Below are positions 45,933 through 58,130 of a stretch of 64,000 bases of DNA, one piece after another. A program made the position numbers and the translations under genes. The DNA is taken from positions 9,767,001-9,831,000 of the forward strand of contig JASXTE010000001.1 of NCBI GenBank assembly GCA_030280995.1, in the 5' to 3' direction. Below the pieces are notes generated by a model. That model was not told where the DNA came from. It saw nothing but the letters and a program-made list of their open reading frames with translations, and did no database searches. Origin of the DNA: Hemileia vastatrix. Its lineage: Eukaryota; Basidiomycota; Pucciniomycetes; Pucciniales; Zaghouaniaceae. The stretch's first letter is position 1. Each line of letters begins with the position of its first letter.

Positions 45933-47068
45933 TGTCAGCCAGGCTATTCCAGGAGTCCAGTAAATGATATATAAATTATAAAACCTTAAAGAGTGGGTAA
46001 GACTTGTATTTAATGAATATAACTTAATATTTTATTGCATAATGAAATTATATAAGAATTTTATTATATACAAATGTTACATTAAATTTATTGGTTATAT
46101 ATATTTTTATATACAATTAAATTGAGCATAATATAATATATTCTACAAATAATGGCGCATTTTTATGTATTTAATAATTATAAATTTATATTTAATTAAT
46201 TAAAAAACATATATTATAATTACAAGTGTAAATTTGATTTATAATATATTTAAATTAATTACTTAAATTTATATATTAACTAATACCTCTCATATGATAC
46301 TAAACAATTATTAAGGACGCTTCTTTTGACCCTTAATTGTGTTAGAAAAAACAAATAAATTAATTTGGACTAAATTGAGATTAATTGCTTGTTTTGTTGC
46401 GTCAAATTATTTTTTGTTTCACTTAAAATGTCCTCTAATCAGAATGTACCATCTGTTGGGAATTATATTTCTCATAGTTCCTATGTTTCCAATCTTGTTT
46501 AGTTATTCACTATTGTCACTTACTGATTTGGGGATTAATGGCGGGGAAATTGGATTCTTAATTGGGTTTTTAATTATTTGTTTCATGTTTTTCTCTATAT
46601 TGTTATGTTTCATTTACTCTTTTGATATGTTTGTTTTATTCCTTTCTAATCATTGTATTTACTGATATAGTAGCGCTTCAGAGGACCCATTGCCTATAAA
46701 AGGGCCTTGGATAATCCCCTGTAGCCTGATCACTTATTATACACTCAACAAATTAAAAACTATTTTACTACGTTTATATTTTTTTTATTAGTAATACAAT
46801 TCTAATTAAAAGTCTATATAACAAATTAAAGGTTGCCTTAAGTCTGATAGTAACTATATTGTTTGCCGCGCAGAACTCTTACTTAAATAATAATAATATT
46901 TATAAAACCAATTTGTTGTCTCTTCTCAGCTCACTCATCGTTGCCTTCTCTCAATAAATTAAATAATTTTATTAAATTTTATTTCTTTTATTACCCATAC
47001 TCCTTTCCTCCTTCTCCTCCTCTCATTTCTTCCCTCTTTTCTTATCTCTTCTAGACGACTGACCGACA
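45933..47068 (+). mobile_element. Solo LTR with GATAC target duplication
   Basis: 1136 bp from TGTCAGCCAGGCTATTCC to GACGACTGACCGACA, flanked on both sides by GATAC (45928-45932, 47069-47073). The first 13 bases equal the LTR start of Gypsy I, but the rest differs. A TATA box in CCTATAAAAGGGCC (46695) is the likely LTR promoter. CpG dinucleotides survive here (GTTGCGTC, GGCGGGG, CCGCGCAG), which marks it as young in this neighbourhood. The 108-codon open frame inside is LTR sequence, not a gene. Confidence 0.9.
46693..46701 (+). promoter_or_regulatory. TATA box of the solo LTR
   Basis: CCTATAAAAGG in the middle-to-late part of the LTR, followed by a T/C-rich stretch, is the usual layout of the LTR promoter and transcript start. 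Confidence 0.5.
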
Positions 47069-47117
47069 GATACTCTAAAGGGACCACCTTTAAAATCTTA
47101 GCATATCCTGGAGTTGT

Positions 47118-47330
47118 CACTGCAAAAAATCAAGTTGCACCTGCTAGCAGGTTCCTATCCCTATATTCAGTTTTTATTTAAGAGTAAATTTGATTTGATG
47201 TTGCACAAGCTAGTGTGCTCATTTTTAAGTGTGCAGTCTTTCCAGAAGAATTACAGCTGAGCTGAAATAGAGTTAAGTCAAAGATAGGAATTGGCACCTG
47301 CTATAAGGTGCCCATGTTTTTTTTCTAGTG
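47118..47330 (+). mobile_element. CACTA-like MITE, family 2 (best copy)
   Basis: 213 bp between TGT duplications (47115-47117, 47331-47333). It starts CACTGCAAAAAATC and ends CATGTTTTTTTTCTAGTG, whose complement is CACTAG. The left palindrome is CACCTGCTAGCAGGT and the right one GGCACCTGCTATAAGGTGCC. It lies 44 bp beyond the solo LTR. Confidence 0.92.
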
Positions 47331-47333
47331 TGT

Positions 47334-48353
47334 ATGTGTAATTTCTCCAGCCTCAGAATTCTCAATTTTCAAGTTTTCAAGAGTTAGTATCATAAAGTTC
47401 AATAACATAATAACTCTTAGTTTACTTGGATGGAGGATATATAATTAAATAAAATACATAATTCTGTTTGGATTGATTTTATGGGATAATCTGGGTGTAA
47501 GTGTAGTTTTCTTCAATGTATGCTTTCAAGATGGATTATTCCTTATAATATAAAGGAAGATGGGAACTCAAAATTATTTTCAAATCAATATTAACTTACT
47601 TTAATATTACTTCACAAGATTTCTTGAGTAAAAAAGACTAATGCATGGAGTAATTTTTATATGTGGATATGTGGTGTTCTCTTGGTATGGAATGATATGC
47701 ATGGTATGGTACTCAATTGATCTGTACTTATAGTTAATTGGAGTTAGATGTGGGTTCTTAAGAGTGGTTTAGAATAATTGGATGTATTTTGGGATGAAGT
47801 TATGGTTATACAAATATCAAGGGTAAAAGAAGAATTGGGATCTAAGTGTAATCAGATGCAAGGGTTTTAGCGTGTTTTGGAATGAAGGTTTAATTATTGA
47901 GTCAATAAAAGGGGCTAGTTGAGAAATATTTGAGGAAAATGGAATTGATAGAAAAGGAAAGCAGCTCTGAGGCTCATATAAAAAGGGTTTAAAAAGATAT
48001 GGAGTTGTTGTTGTGTTTTGGTATAATTTTACAAGGGTAACAATGGGTTTTCTCCAATGTTATTGAAGGTTTAAGTATATGCTTTGGTTTTAGTTGGTAG
48101 CTTAATTCGGATTCAGTATCTAGGATAACGAGGTGGTTTTTATGGAATTTTTTACTGATGTTAATTCTGTTATCAAAAAGAGTTATTAGTAAGTGCCTGA
48201 GTAGTTTGTTCATTGAGGGCATGGTTTTCAGTTTATATAAAATTTGTCTAAATTTTGGTTTTATCTAGCTAATCTTACTTTAATTAAACTTTTACTTTAG
48301 AAAAAATCATATATCCCTTATAATAGTAGTCTCATTTCTCTTAGTACCCCAAA
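47334..48353. other. Unassigned sequence, no firm gene
   Basis: Moderately AT-rich and non-repetitive. A minus-strand open frame at 47989-48222 (LDTESELSYQLKPKHILKPS) has protein-like composition but no recognisable domain. It could be a remnant of the same locus as 52562 onward, because the element 48357-52558 splits them. Confidence 0.3.
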
Positions 48354-48356
48354 AAT

Positions 48357-51300
48357 CACCACACAATATGGGGGGCAGACTTGCTAGCAAGTCTGCAACC
48401 TTGAACCCAAATTCATATCAAATTGAGTAAACATTGAGGAAGTGATGAAACAATAATGAATAAATAGTGAATTTACTTCAAAAACACTTTGAAGATAAGC
48501 TGAAAATTTATTTGAGCATGGGAAATGATTAGCAACAATAATATTGAGGCTTGAACTACAAGAATTTTTGAAGTAATATTGAAAAAATTGAACCTAACCA
48601 CCCAACCAGGCTGGCACATGCAAGATATTATAACATTTTTTGTAATCTTATAAAATAATAAACTTCTCATATTAATTGAACTAAGAGAGATTTTAAATAT
48701 TTTTATATTATTTTTTAGCTCTAAATATATAGATTAATCATCCAATATCATAAGAAATTATTCAAGAAAAAAATTCATTGAATTGATGATTTCAATCAAA
48801 TTTTTATCAGTAAATATTTTCAAAAATATTTTTTTGTTCTTATTGTTTGAATATATAATATTGAAAAATCTTCAAGCTTGAAAATATTTTTGCAGGGCTC
48901 AGAACTATTTAAAACTCATTTATAATAGATTTAGTTAAGTTTATAATTTTTAAAAATTATAATCATACATATTTCAAATGTTTAAAAAATATATGGGTAC
49001 TACTTAAAAAAAATTAAATTACCATTATCTTCACTATATCAAACAAGTAAGTGTCAAATTTTTATGAGAATAAAAATATGGCTATTAAAAAGGGCCCAAT
49101 AATTATAAGCTTCTCCTTTGGTTTCACACCATTTCACTTTCCATTCCTTATATTTTATTGTGTATTTATATTATTTTATGTTTTTTAAGATTACTCTTCT
49201 CACTAATTTGTTCCCTACTCTTGTGCATACTATTCTCCTACCCTCTAGCACACACTACTTCTCATAGATTTTGATTTAATATCCCCATTCCTCTCCTCTC
49301 CTCTACACTTGCTCCCCCTTTCTTCACCCCTCTCCCTCATTATTTTCCCTACCTCACTTGTTTGACACCCATTCTATCCCCTTTACTCCCCTCTAAACCC
49401 CTCTACACCCCAGCTCACTGAACCCCATTTTTTTCACTCTTTTTGACACCTTTTTTACTCCATAGGGAGTTAAAGTAGTGGTTTAGTAAGTGAAAGGGGT
49501 GGAGTGAGAAGAAAAAGGGCGGGGTTGAGTTGGGGAAGAAATAGTTGAGGTGTAGAGCAAAAAAAGTACATATACAAGCAAGAGGGATGTGATGGGGTGA
49601 AAAAGGGGTGTTATGGGATTGAGGGAAAAACAAAAGGCTTAAAAACAACTAAAAAGGGATGTCTTGGTGTATGGAGGCATGTGAAAGGGGTGAGGAAAGA
49701 TGAGTAGAAAAGAAAAAGAGCTCAGGTGGGGTGAAAAGTGAACGGGGAGGGGAGGATAGGGGTGAGAAGCATTGTAAAATAGGTTGGAGAGGGCTTGAAA
49801 GTGCAGCAAGATTATAAAGATAGTTTTTGAAAGGGGAGGGGTGTGAATCAAAATGAATAGGGTGAAAAAGCAACAAAAAGTGAGGAGATGTGAAAAGGGT
49901 TTCAAATGAGGCAAAAATAAACTGAAGTTGCACTCTATTCTTTGGCCAAACAATAAATTTCACCTTGCAAGTTTTCAGTAATTTTGTTCTATCTTTTAAA
50001 GTAATTAATACCTCTACTGTATTGCAATATGTACAAATTTATCCACAAACAATACAGAATTCTTGGCTTCTGTTATTATAGGTTTTAATAAATGATAGAA
50101 TATCTATTAGTATATAGATATTAGTTACAAGGTACTATTTCACTTCTTTACAAGCTATTTTACAAAAATGCTTCTGATAACTACACATTGGATAGAAATA
50201 AAAGTAGGCAAAATTTCAAGAAAAATAATCAAAAAAATGAACACAACCTATCTTAAAATTTTAAATTGATGCCCTTATTGATTTCATGAGATGAGTGTAT
50301 TTATATTTTAATTTAATTGTTATTTCTGTTGGTGAGATTCCAAGTAGCTTTGAATTAAATTATTGTATTCAAATAAAGATTTAGCATGCAATACATTTAA
50401 ATAATTAAACATTTTTTCTTGATCTTTTTTTTATGATTACTATACATAAATAAAAAAATGAATTGTAATAGATATAATTTTGAGAAAATTAAATAAGTAA
50501 GCTTTAATAATAAATGTACTATTATCCATTCAGTAAAAAAAGAAACCACTTGTGTCCTTTATCTTACTACAATATTTTAATTTCAATGAGTATATGAGTT
50601 TTTATATCAATATATAACTTAGTTTTGATGGAACTTAGATGGAACCACCAATGAGATCCTGTTTACCATTGTGGTTCAAGCTGAGTTCAACTTTGAGAAG
50701 ATTTTTAAATTTTCAAAGATTATATGTAAGATTTTCTAATGTAAAAATAAGTGTATTTTTATTTCAAAAAAATATAAATTAAATATTTTCAAGCTCTAAA
50801 AATAAATAGAGGTGATGTATCATTTTGATAAAATATTATATATATCAATTTATTGTAATTCTATTTGCTGCTATTATGATATGACTTTTTCTGTTTATGA
50901 TAGGTTAAGAAGATTAATAAACCTAATAGTAATTAGCTGTAATATTTATAAAAGGTAGCAGATCTTCTGCTTAATTTTAAAATAATATAAAGAAAGAAGT
51001 TTTTTGTTTTAAATAAAGATTATTCTGAGACTTATTAGTATGATTTTATTTCTTGGATTGATCTATTTAAGCTAAATTGAAGCCATCAGGATAACCTTGA
51101 TATTTTTTTAGAAAAGGGAATAGTTATCATTTCATCAATTGATATTTTTATAAAAGAAAATTAAAAACCTAATTTTTTGTTGAAATATTTGATGAAGAGA
51201 TTAAAAACTATTTTTTTAAATTAATTTTCATAAAAATAAATTAATACTATTTTATATTTTTGATAAGGTAATCTTCAATGAGAAACTGATAGAATTATAA

Positions 51301-52558
51301 AAAAGAACTACTTCCACATTATTGAGGGAGTCCTTGAAAATAAATAACATCTAAAATTTAAATTTAAAAACCACTTTTCACATGCAAAATAATTTTAAAA
51401 ATATGCTGTTTATGTTTCCAGGAAAACAATTTTATTATCCCAAAAAATAATATTGATGCACACTTTTGAATTAAAATGCAGTTTGTAGATATTTATATAT
51501 TTATATTTATTTTATCTTTAAACTATTGATTTAGTTTAAAAGTCTTTTTCTCACATTTAAAATTTACTGAGTAGTGATTAATTTTTCAATTCATTAGATA
51601 TCTCTAACAGCTCATATTACATTTATGAAATGGTGACAAAATATATCTCACAAAGCTCCATTATCAGCTATGTATATTTTTAATTAATTGATAGTATGAA
51701 TCACTTAGTATTTGGGCAATAAATAGAACCTAAAAAAGGCAGGAATCAACTTTATGTTACTTTTAATCATCTTTTTGTATTTAAAAATCTCAAAAGCTGG
51801 ATTACACTCTACTATCATAAAAATTATACTTCCATTAAGAAATATAATCAAATAATGCCTCAATTAATTATTAGTATAAAGAAGGTTTGGTAGCTATTCA
51901 TTGAGTCATAAATTAGGAAAGAACACATTCTTATATTTGATTTCTTTAGTTATGTGTGTTTTCAATTTTATTCTAAGATGTATAATTTAAGATTTTTTAT
52001 TCTTCAATGGGGTTTTTAAGATAACTCAATTGAACTTAAAATAAAACTCTTGCATAACTAAAACTTATTAATATACATCAAATATATCATCAGTTTATAC
52101 AGTTAAAACTTTAAAATCAAAGTTATAAGCTCTGAGTTAACAAGAGTTTCCAATAAAAAGAGTCACTGATTGACTTTTATATGTTTTCCATAAAAAATAA
52201 TTAATTAAACAGTTTAAAAGTGATATTTTTGAAATGTATAATATAATTCTTAATCCTTTTATTGATCATTTTTAACTCAAAAATAACATTGAATTATGTT
52301 TCATTCAAAAATACTATGAATTAACTATACTATTAATTTCTCTTTACCATCTTTATTTTAATTTTGCATTCAAATCTCACTATCCTTTCAATAAAGAAAT
52401 GCCCATACTTGATAGAAATCTCAAGATGAGTTAAAATTAAAGCTCAGTATGAGTTCAGTCTGAGTTCAGTCTGAGTTAAGTCTGAGTTCAGTCTGATTTA
52501 CATCTGACTTCAAGTTGAGGACTTTCTAGCAAGTCCCCCCCCCAAATATTGCATGGTG
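48357..52558 (+). mobile_element. Long non-coding CACTA-like element, family 1 termini
   Basis: 4202 bp between AAT duplications (48354-48356, 52559-52561). It starts CACCACACAATATGGGG with the palindrome GCAGACTTGCTAGCAAGTCTGC cut at 22 bp, and ends with CTTTCTAGCAAG and AATATTGCATGGTG. TGAGTTCAGTCT repeats occur near the right end (52445-52515). The interior is very AT-rich with no ORF above 105 codons except in a pyrimidine/purine block (49270-49930). No CACTA transposase is recognisable, so it is non-autonomous or too decayed to read. Confidence 0.85.
49270..49930. repeat. Pyrimidine-to-purine strand switch
   Basis: The plus strand is pyrimidine-rich to about 49450 (CTCTCCTCTACACTTGCTCC) and then purine-rich to about 49930 (GGGGAGGGGAGGATAGGGG). 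The overlapping minus-strand open frames are products of this bias. The second long element shows the same switch at about 55700. Confidence 0.75.
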
Positions 52559-52851
52559 AATGTTACAAAAAAAAACTAGTTCCACTATAAATAATAATAG
52601 AAACATCAGGAATTTAACAAGTTAAGTTCTAAACTATGCTCAGCTGTTTCTAAAGATCTGCACTTTAGAACTTTCACACCAGCTGCAGTGTGACTGATCA
52701 TGTAACTGTCCATTAATTATCTTCCGGGCCATCACATAGTATGTGAAATTTTCATATACTATATTATGTTAATTTGATATTGAGCTACTTTGAGTTTCTT
52801 GATAATTCTATAAGACTGAAATGAATTCTCATTTACATCTAACCATCTTAT

Positions 52852-54340
52852 ATGAGACCTATATTAAGAAATAAAGGGAAGAAAGAGATTTTGCTACCCA
52901 TCAAGTTTCTAGTTAAGTTAATATCTGGCTTAATAAGGACACACTTTTTAGGGTTAAATATATCCTTATTGGTTTCTGTCACTAAAAAATATATGATGAA
53001 AAAAGATATCAATGTCCTGGAATTATACCCATGCAAGCAAGAAACTTTTTATAATTTGATTTCCCATGTAGAGCAAAAAATATTTATGGCCTGGCCACTT
53101 GATTGATCAAGTCTTTCCTGCAATGTTCCTGTGAGGAAAAATCAGAAAAATCAGATATTAATGTATATATTAATCAAGGTTTTCATTTATGATGATGAAG
53201 TGTACCTTCTGTTTATGAGCTCCCCTTAAAACACCAAGTAACACTCATAAATATAAATAATTTTAATGAAAAAGAATGCAAATGGAAGCTTGTCTATGAG
53301 GGTTTCTCTCACAATCAATACACAGATCAAGTTCTGGAAGCTTATGCTTCGGAAAGATGTTTTATTCAAGAGCAATAAATCATTTTCTAAAAATTTCATT
53401 TTTCAGGTGCAACACCCAATATTATACTCATGGTCTTATTTTCACCAGACCCCTTTTTCAATATTCTTCCAACTGATATCTACAACTTCTTCTCAAATGT
53501 GCACTGTTGAAATTTGAACAGTATGACTCCAATGGAATATTTTTTTGGAATGTATGGAAAAAGAAAGAATAATTCATGATTATAAAGTTGATAAAATTAA
53601 TCAAATACCACAGCTTTTCTTTTCACAAAAAGAGAGTTTTGAGATTCTCCAGAATGTTCATAATGTGATATTAATGGACTACACATATAAAACAAAGAAT
53701 TTAATACTGCATTAAGTTGAGTTTATCTGAACTGAATTTATTATTTTTCCTTAAACTAAGATACAAAATTCTTCTGCTACATGTAGCAGGATCAGCTTTC
53801 AAAGTAGTATCTATCAGTTTGTTTTAGCTTTATCAGTCAAGAGGAGGTAGATGATTATTTATGGATATTAAAATACATCAGGAGCTTTCAGACTCAATGA
53901 AATTTTTTTAGTTTAATTGTCACAGATTGTAAGAAGGCACTTATTTTGACTATAGAAATCAATTTTCAAAACTCCAAAAACTTATTGTGTGCCTGGAATA
54001 TTAAAAAAAATATGTTTGTTAAAATCAAAAATAAATTTGATAGTGGAGCTGAGTGGAAGACTCTCATTTAAAACTGGATTAGTGTAATCAACTCATTTGT
54101 AAAGTCACAATTTTAAAATAATCTCAGAAAAACTATATGATTTATACTTGGGAAAAGTGTTTAATTATTTATAAAATCAGTGTCTTGATCATTAAGAGTG
54201 ATTTATTATATCCTGGACTAGGAAGGCATCTCACTTTAAAAACCTTGTTACATCTCAACTTGATGGCCAACATGCAGTTATTTAAAGCTGGATGAACTCA
54301 TCCATTGGAGATTTGGATTACTTAACTTAATGACTTATTC
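52852..54340 (+). pseudogene. MULE/FAR1-like transposase, decayed
   Basis: Pieces across frames keep the family order. An N-terminal segment has KWKLVYEGFSHNQYTD and GATPNIILMVLFSPDPFF, then ILPTDIYNFFSN. The transposase core follows: VILMDYTYKTKN (about 53665, first catalytic Asp), EEVDDYLWILKYI, VTDCKKALILT (about 53920, second Asp), LLCAWNIKKNMF (about 53980), and LDGQHAVI with SWMNSSIGDL (about 54265), where the third acidic residue appears as Asp instead of Glu. Mutator-like transposases cut and paste DNA with this DDE triad. Stops and frameshifts are numerous. The gene sits between two long CACTA-like elements, and no terminal inverted repeats of its own were found. Confidence 0.75.
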
Positions 54341-54621
54341 TATTTATCACCATTCAAACTCAAAAAATCAAAGTGTAACTTGTCAGAAATGTGACCACTA
54401 CATTTTCAATCCAACAGAAAGAATTATTTTGGGCCAGGTTAGATAAATAATCTAAATCTATTTACCCTCTATTTCTAGCCTATCACTTCTTTAATAGGTC
54501 CATCATTTCATTTCTCATGCTTACCTGTAAAAATTTCAATATGAATATCAAAAAGTGAAACTTAATCTACCAATTTCTTCCAAATTTACAAAAACTCTAA
54601 ATACAACAATGGGTCTACCAT

Positions 54622-57430
54622 CACCAGGCAATATGAGGGGCGGACTTGCTAGCAAGTCCACAACCTTGAACCCAAATTCATATCTAATTGAGCACACATT
54701 GAAGAAGTGATGAAATAAATAAGGAATAAAGTGTGAAAATACATTGAGCTTCTGATGAAGCCAGCTTGATTATTTATTGAAGACATCTGAACATTTTTTG
54801 AAACAATTTTGAAGCATTAAAAACAAAATTTTGTAATGGTATGTTGAAATCAGCCCTCTCCACAGCTAAGCCAGTCTAGAAAGCAACAAAATGCTAAAAA
54901 CAATTTTATACTTTGTTGCATGTAAAGCTAGACACACCCCAATTTAAATTGAAAGAAAAGTGATTTTAAATGTTCAAATAATTTATTTAATTTTAAATAT
55001 ATATGGGGAAATTATAAGACACTATAGTAAATCATTCAATAAAAAAAATTTGGGAATTTATATCTTCCATTAAATTTCCCCAGTAAGAATTTGAAACAAA
55101 AATATAATTCTAATTATTCAAAAAGATTTTATTAACCATTATTAATATTTAAAATATCTGAAAAATGTAAAACACTTATAAAAATGAAGGGAATAATACT
55201 TTGGTGATAAAATTAAGCTCTAATATAAATATCTATTCTATTTTATATTCAATAAAAAAAGATGTGCATATAATAGTATTTTTTACAATTTATTAACCCT
55301 TTATCTTCATAATATGAAAAAAGAAAGACATAAAATGTAATTTTTTTAGAGTGAATAGTATAAAAATGGTTTGTTTGATTTCTATTTATTTTTTGAGCTG
55401 ATTACATTCCTTTTTACATGCTATATAATATATATTTCTCATGTTTTAATATTATTTTATTTTGTAGAACACTATTACTTACCTCTCCATCCCTACCTTC
55501 TGTCTTACCTAAAAGAATTATCTTCAATATTACTCCCCTGTTAAAAATTTCTTTCCTTTTCTCTCAACACAATTATTTCCATGATTTTAAACCCTTCTTC
55601 TTCTATCAAATGCTCTCTGACCCTTTAAAAGATTCCCTACCCCTTTCTGCTTCTTCCCATCCCTATTTATCACTTCCCCAGACCTTTATGCCTGTTATAG
55701 CTTATAGAAACCAAGAGGTTTTTTTGAGAAGGAAATTAAAAGGGATTGATGAGAGAGTAAGTGTAAAAAAAGGCAAAGGGTGATGATAAAACTTGGAGAT
55801 ATGGGTTGAAGAAAAGGGGTAGAGAGGGAAGTGAAATGGGTTTAAAGTGGCCGTCAATATAATAGAGGAGAGAAAAAGTTATTAGAATGGGTTTTATTTC
55901 TAATTGAAGGGTATTGGAAGTAGTGGGGAGAAATTTTATGGGACAAGAAACAGGTTAAGATTTGTGGGATAGAGAGTGAAAGAAAAAGAAGGAGAGAAAG
56001 GTGAAAGGTGAAAGGTAAAAAGAAGGTAGAAAAAAATTTTTTGAGCAAGTATGATCACATTTAAAGGTGCTAGTAAGAGTGAGAAAATTAGAAAAAGTGG
56101 TTGAGAAAAATTGAAATAAGATTTTTTAAAAATAAGAGGGTGAATGCTATTTTATGACCAAATATCAGAATTTATCTTTATCTTATATTTCTTACTACAG
56201 AAGCGGCTTCCTTTCAATCATATTAATACTGAGTTATGGCCTTAAATTCTTCACCCTGCTATAATAAAGTGGAGACCTCGATTTAAATTTAACTGAAATT
56301 AAATTCTAGTTTAAGGATTTTTATAGATCTTCATTAATTCAAGATACATAAGTTTTTACTACTTATATTAATAATAAAATTGAAAAAATCAAAAGTAATG
56401 ATATATTGAAATTAATTAATACATAGTAGTACATTCCTTCCTTCCAATAATTTTATTTTATGACAATAATAATTATTCATATCTTTGAAAAATCAGTCAA
56501 ATTTTAATATCTATAAAATATTTTGAAAAAAAAACCTACAATACAGCTCTAAAATCTCAAAGATATTTAGTAAAAATTAAAAGAAGGCATTTACATTAAA
56601 TAAAATCTATAATTAAATATTATTCCACATATTTAAACCTGAGTTTTAGGATGAAGTTATTGACTTTTAATCTCCCATAGTGTTCTGATTTTCAGTTACA
56701 GATGTTGTTCTAAATCACCATTCAATTCCACTTAAAATTTCATACAAGACATTTCTACATGTTTTAAATTTGAGCTTCGAATTTTAATTTTTATATAATC
56801 ACCTACAAAAATTTAATTCAATTTAATTTTAATAAATTCAAATACATTTTTTAAATATATTGTTTTAATGTTCATCCTTCTATTGCCTAAGTAAAAAATA
56901 TTTTTTTCAAAAAAATTTAGTTAATAGAATCATATCTTGATAAATTTTTTAATATCTTATCACAAGGTTAATCTCAGTCTTGATGGATCTCTGATTGAAC
57001 TCCCAATGCAAATCTCATTCTGAGCATTCATCAAATTAACTTAAAAATTAAGCATATTTAATATTATTGAATTTTTAAAAAAAGTTTTAACAAAGAATAA
57101 CATGGTATATTCTGTAAATTATAAGCTTTAAATTTAAGTACATAGGTATCTGGGAATTAAAAGACCTATTAAACTCATTTTTATTCAGTTTTTTTTAAAT
57201 GAGAGCTATAAGAGCCCTATTCATGACAAAGTATTTCATTTACCCCTATATGTATTGACAAACAGCTTATCAGGCTTCAAGGTGTGTAGGTATTTTATAT
57301 TTAATTCATTGGTATATCTATATTCCTTTAAATACATTGAAAAAACCTAGCTCATGAAAAAAGTTATTTTTTTGCTAATGTTTCTTAATGAGTTGAAAAT
57401 TTTCTTTAATTTTTATTATTCCTATTAAAA
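54622..57430 (+). mobile_element. Second long CACTA-like element, right end missing
   Basis: Starts CACCAGGCAATATGAGGGGC with the palindrome GGACTTGCTAGCAAGTCC, then CCACAACCTTGAACCCAAAT as in the element at 48357. Shared interior landmarks include the pyrimidine/purine switch (55470-56130) and a CTTGATGGATCTCTGATTGAACT block near 56975 matching 50625. No right terminus with GCTAGC palindrome is present before the palindrome array at 57.7 kb, so it seems truncated. The right border given is approximate. Confidence 0.65.
55470..56130. repeat. Pyrimidine-to-purine strand switch, second copy
   Basis: Pyrimidine-rich to about 55690, purine-rich from about 55705 to 56130 (GGTGAAAGGTGAAAGG near 56000). 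Corresponds in position and pattern to 49270-49930. Confidence 0.7.
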
Positions 57431-57439
57431 AAATATTTA

Positions 57440-57650
57440 CTTTACTTCATTTTATTTTATTTGATCTGATTTTGCTTTATTTTATTCTATCATACTATAT
57501 AATACTGTATTATATTATATTATATTTCTTTTCATTTCACTAACTATCATTCTATTTATTTTATTTTATTTTATTTCCATTTTGATTTATTTTAGTATAT
57601 TTTATTCCCTTACATCATAATTTAATTTTTATTATCTTATTTTATTTCAA
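57440..57650. repeat. TTTTA-rich simple repeat
   Basis: Runs of TTTTATTTTATTTTATTT and TATTATATTATAT. The complementary AAAATAAAAT type lies at 58350-58510 on the far side of the palindrome array, so the array is bracketed by A/T repeats in inverted orientation. Confidence 0.7.
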
Positions 57651-57704
57651 AAGGTTATATTAAATGTGCAAATAACAGTTTTTGAGTTCTCAAAATGAGC
57701 TGGT

Positions 57705-58130
57705 GAACTCTGATTTAAACCCATAGATCAAAGTTCACAACCCAATTTCATGCATTTGGTTCTCTGATCTACAGCCGTAGATCAGAGGACCCCATTCAAT
57801 TTTGAGTATGTGACCTCTGATCTACAGCCTTAAATCAGAGTTCACCAACCATTTTTGTGCATGTGTACTCTGATCCACAGCCATACATCATAGTACCACA
57901 TCCATTTCTATGCATGTGGTACTCTGATCTACAGCCATAGATTAGAGTACCACATTCAATTTCGAGCATGTGAACTCTGATCTAAAGCTTTACATCAGAG
58001 TTCACCAGAAATTTTTATGCATGTGTACTCTGATCTACAGCTGTACATCAGAGTTCTACATCCAATTTTTTGCCTGTCAACTCTGATCTAAAGTCATACA
58101 TCAGAGCTCACCAGCCAATTTTAACCAACT
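57705..58130. repeat. Array of eight palindromes at 53-54 bp period
   Basis: Units start at 57705, 57759, 57812, 57865, 57919, 57972, 58025 and 58078. Each has an imperfect 31-33 bp palindrome of the form GTACTCTGATCTACAGC and the complement AGATCAGAGTAC, then a 21-22 bp linker such as CACATCCAATTTTTATGCAT. The outer stem bases change together in several units (GAAC with GTTC, GTAC with GTAC). Related palindromes at an 82-bp period occur at 60046-60245 and 61684-61979. Confidence 0.93.

Noticed and set aside
46339..46665. 108-codon hydrophobic frame, possible membrane protein
   Set aside because: It lies wholly inside the solo LTR bounded by GATAC duplications, and the hydrophobicity comes from T-rich composition.
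49415..49963. Three overlapping minus-strand frames rich in proline, phenylalanine and serine
   Set aside because: They are products of the purine-rich plus strand, and none shows a domain or conservation with the second element.
57705..58130. CRISPR-like array (regular palindromic repeats with about 21-bp spacers)
   Set aside because: The repeats vary too much, the linkers are related to each other rather than unique, no cas genes occur and the setting is a eukaryotic transposon nest.
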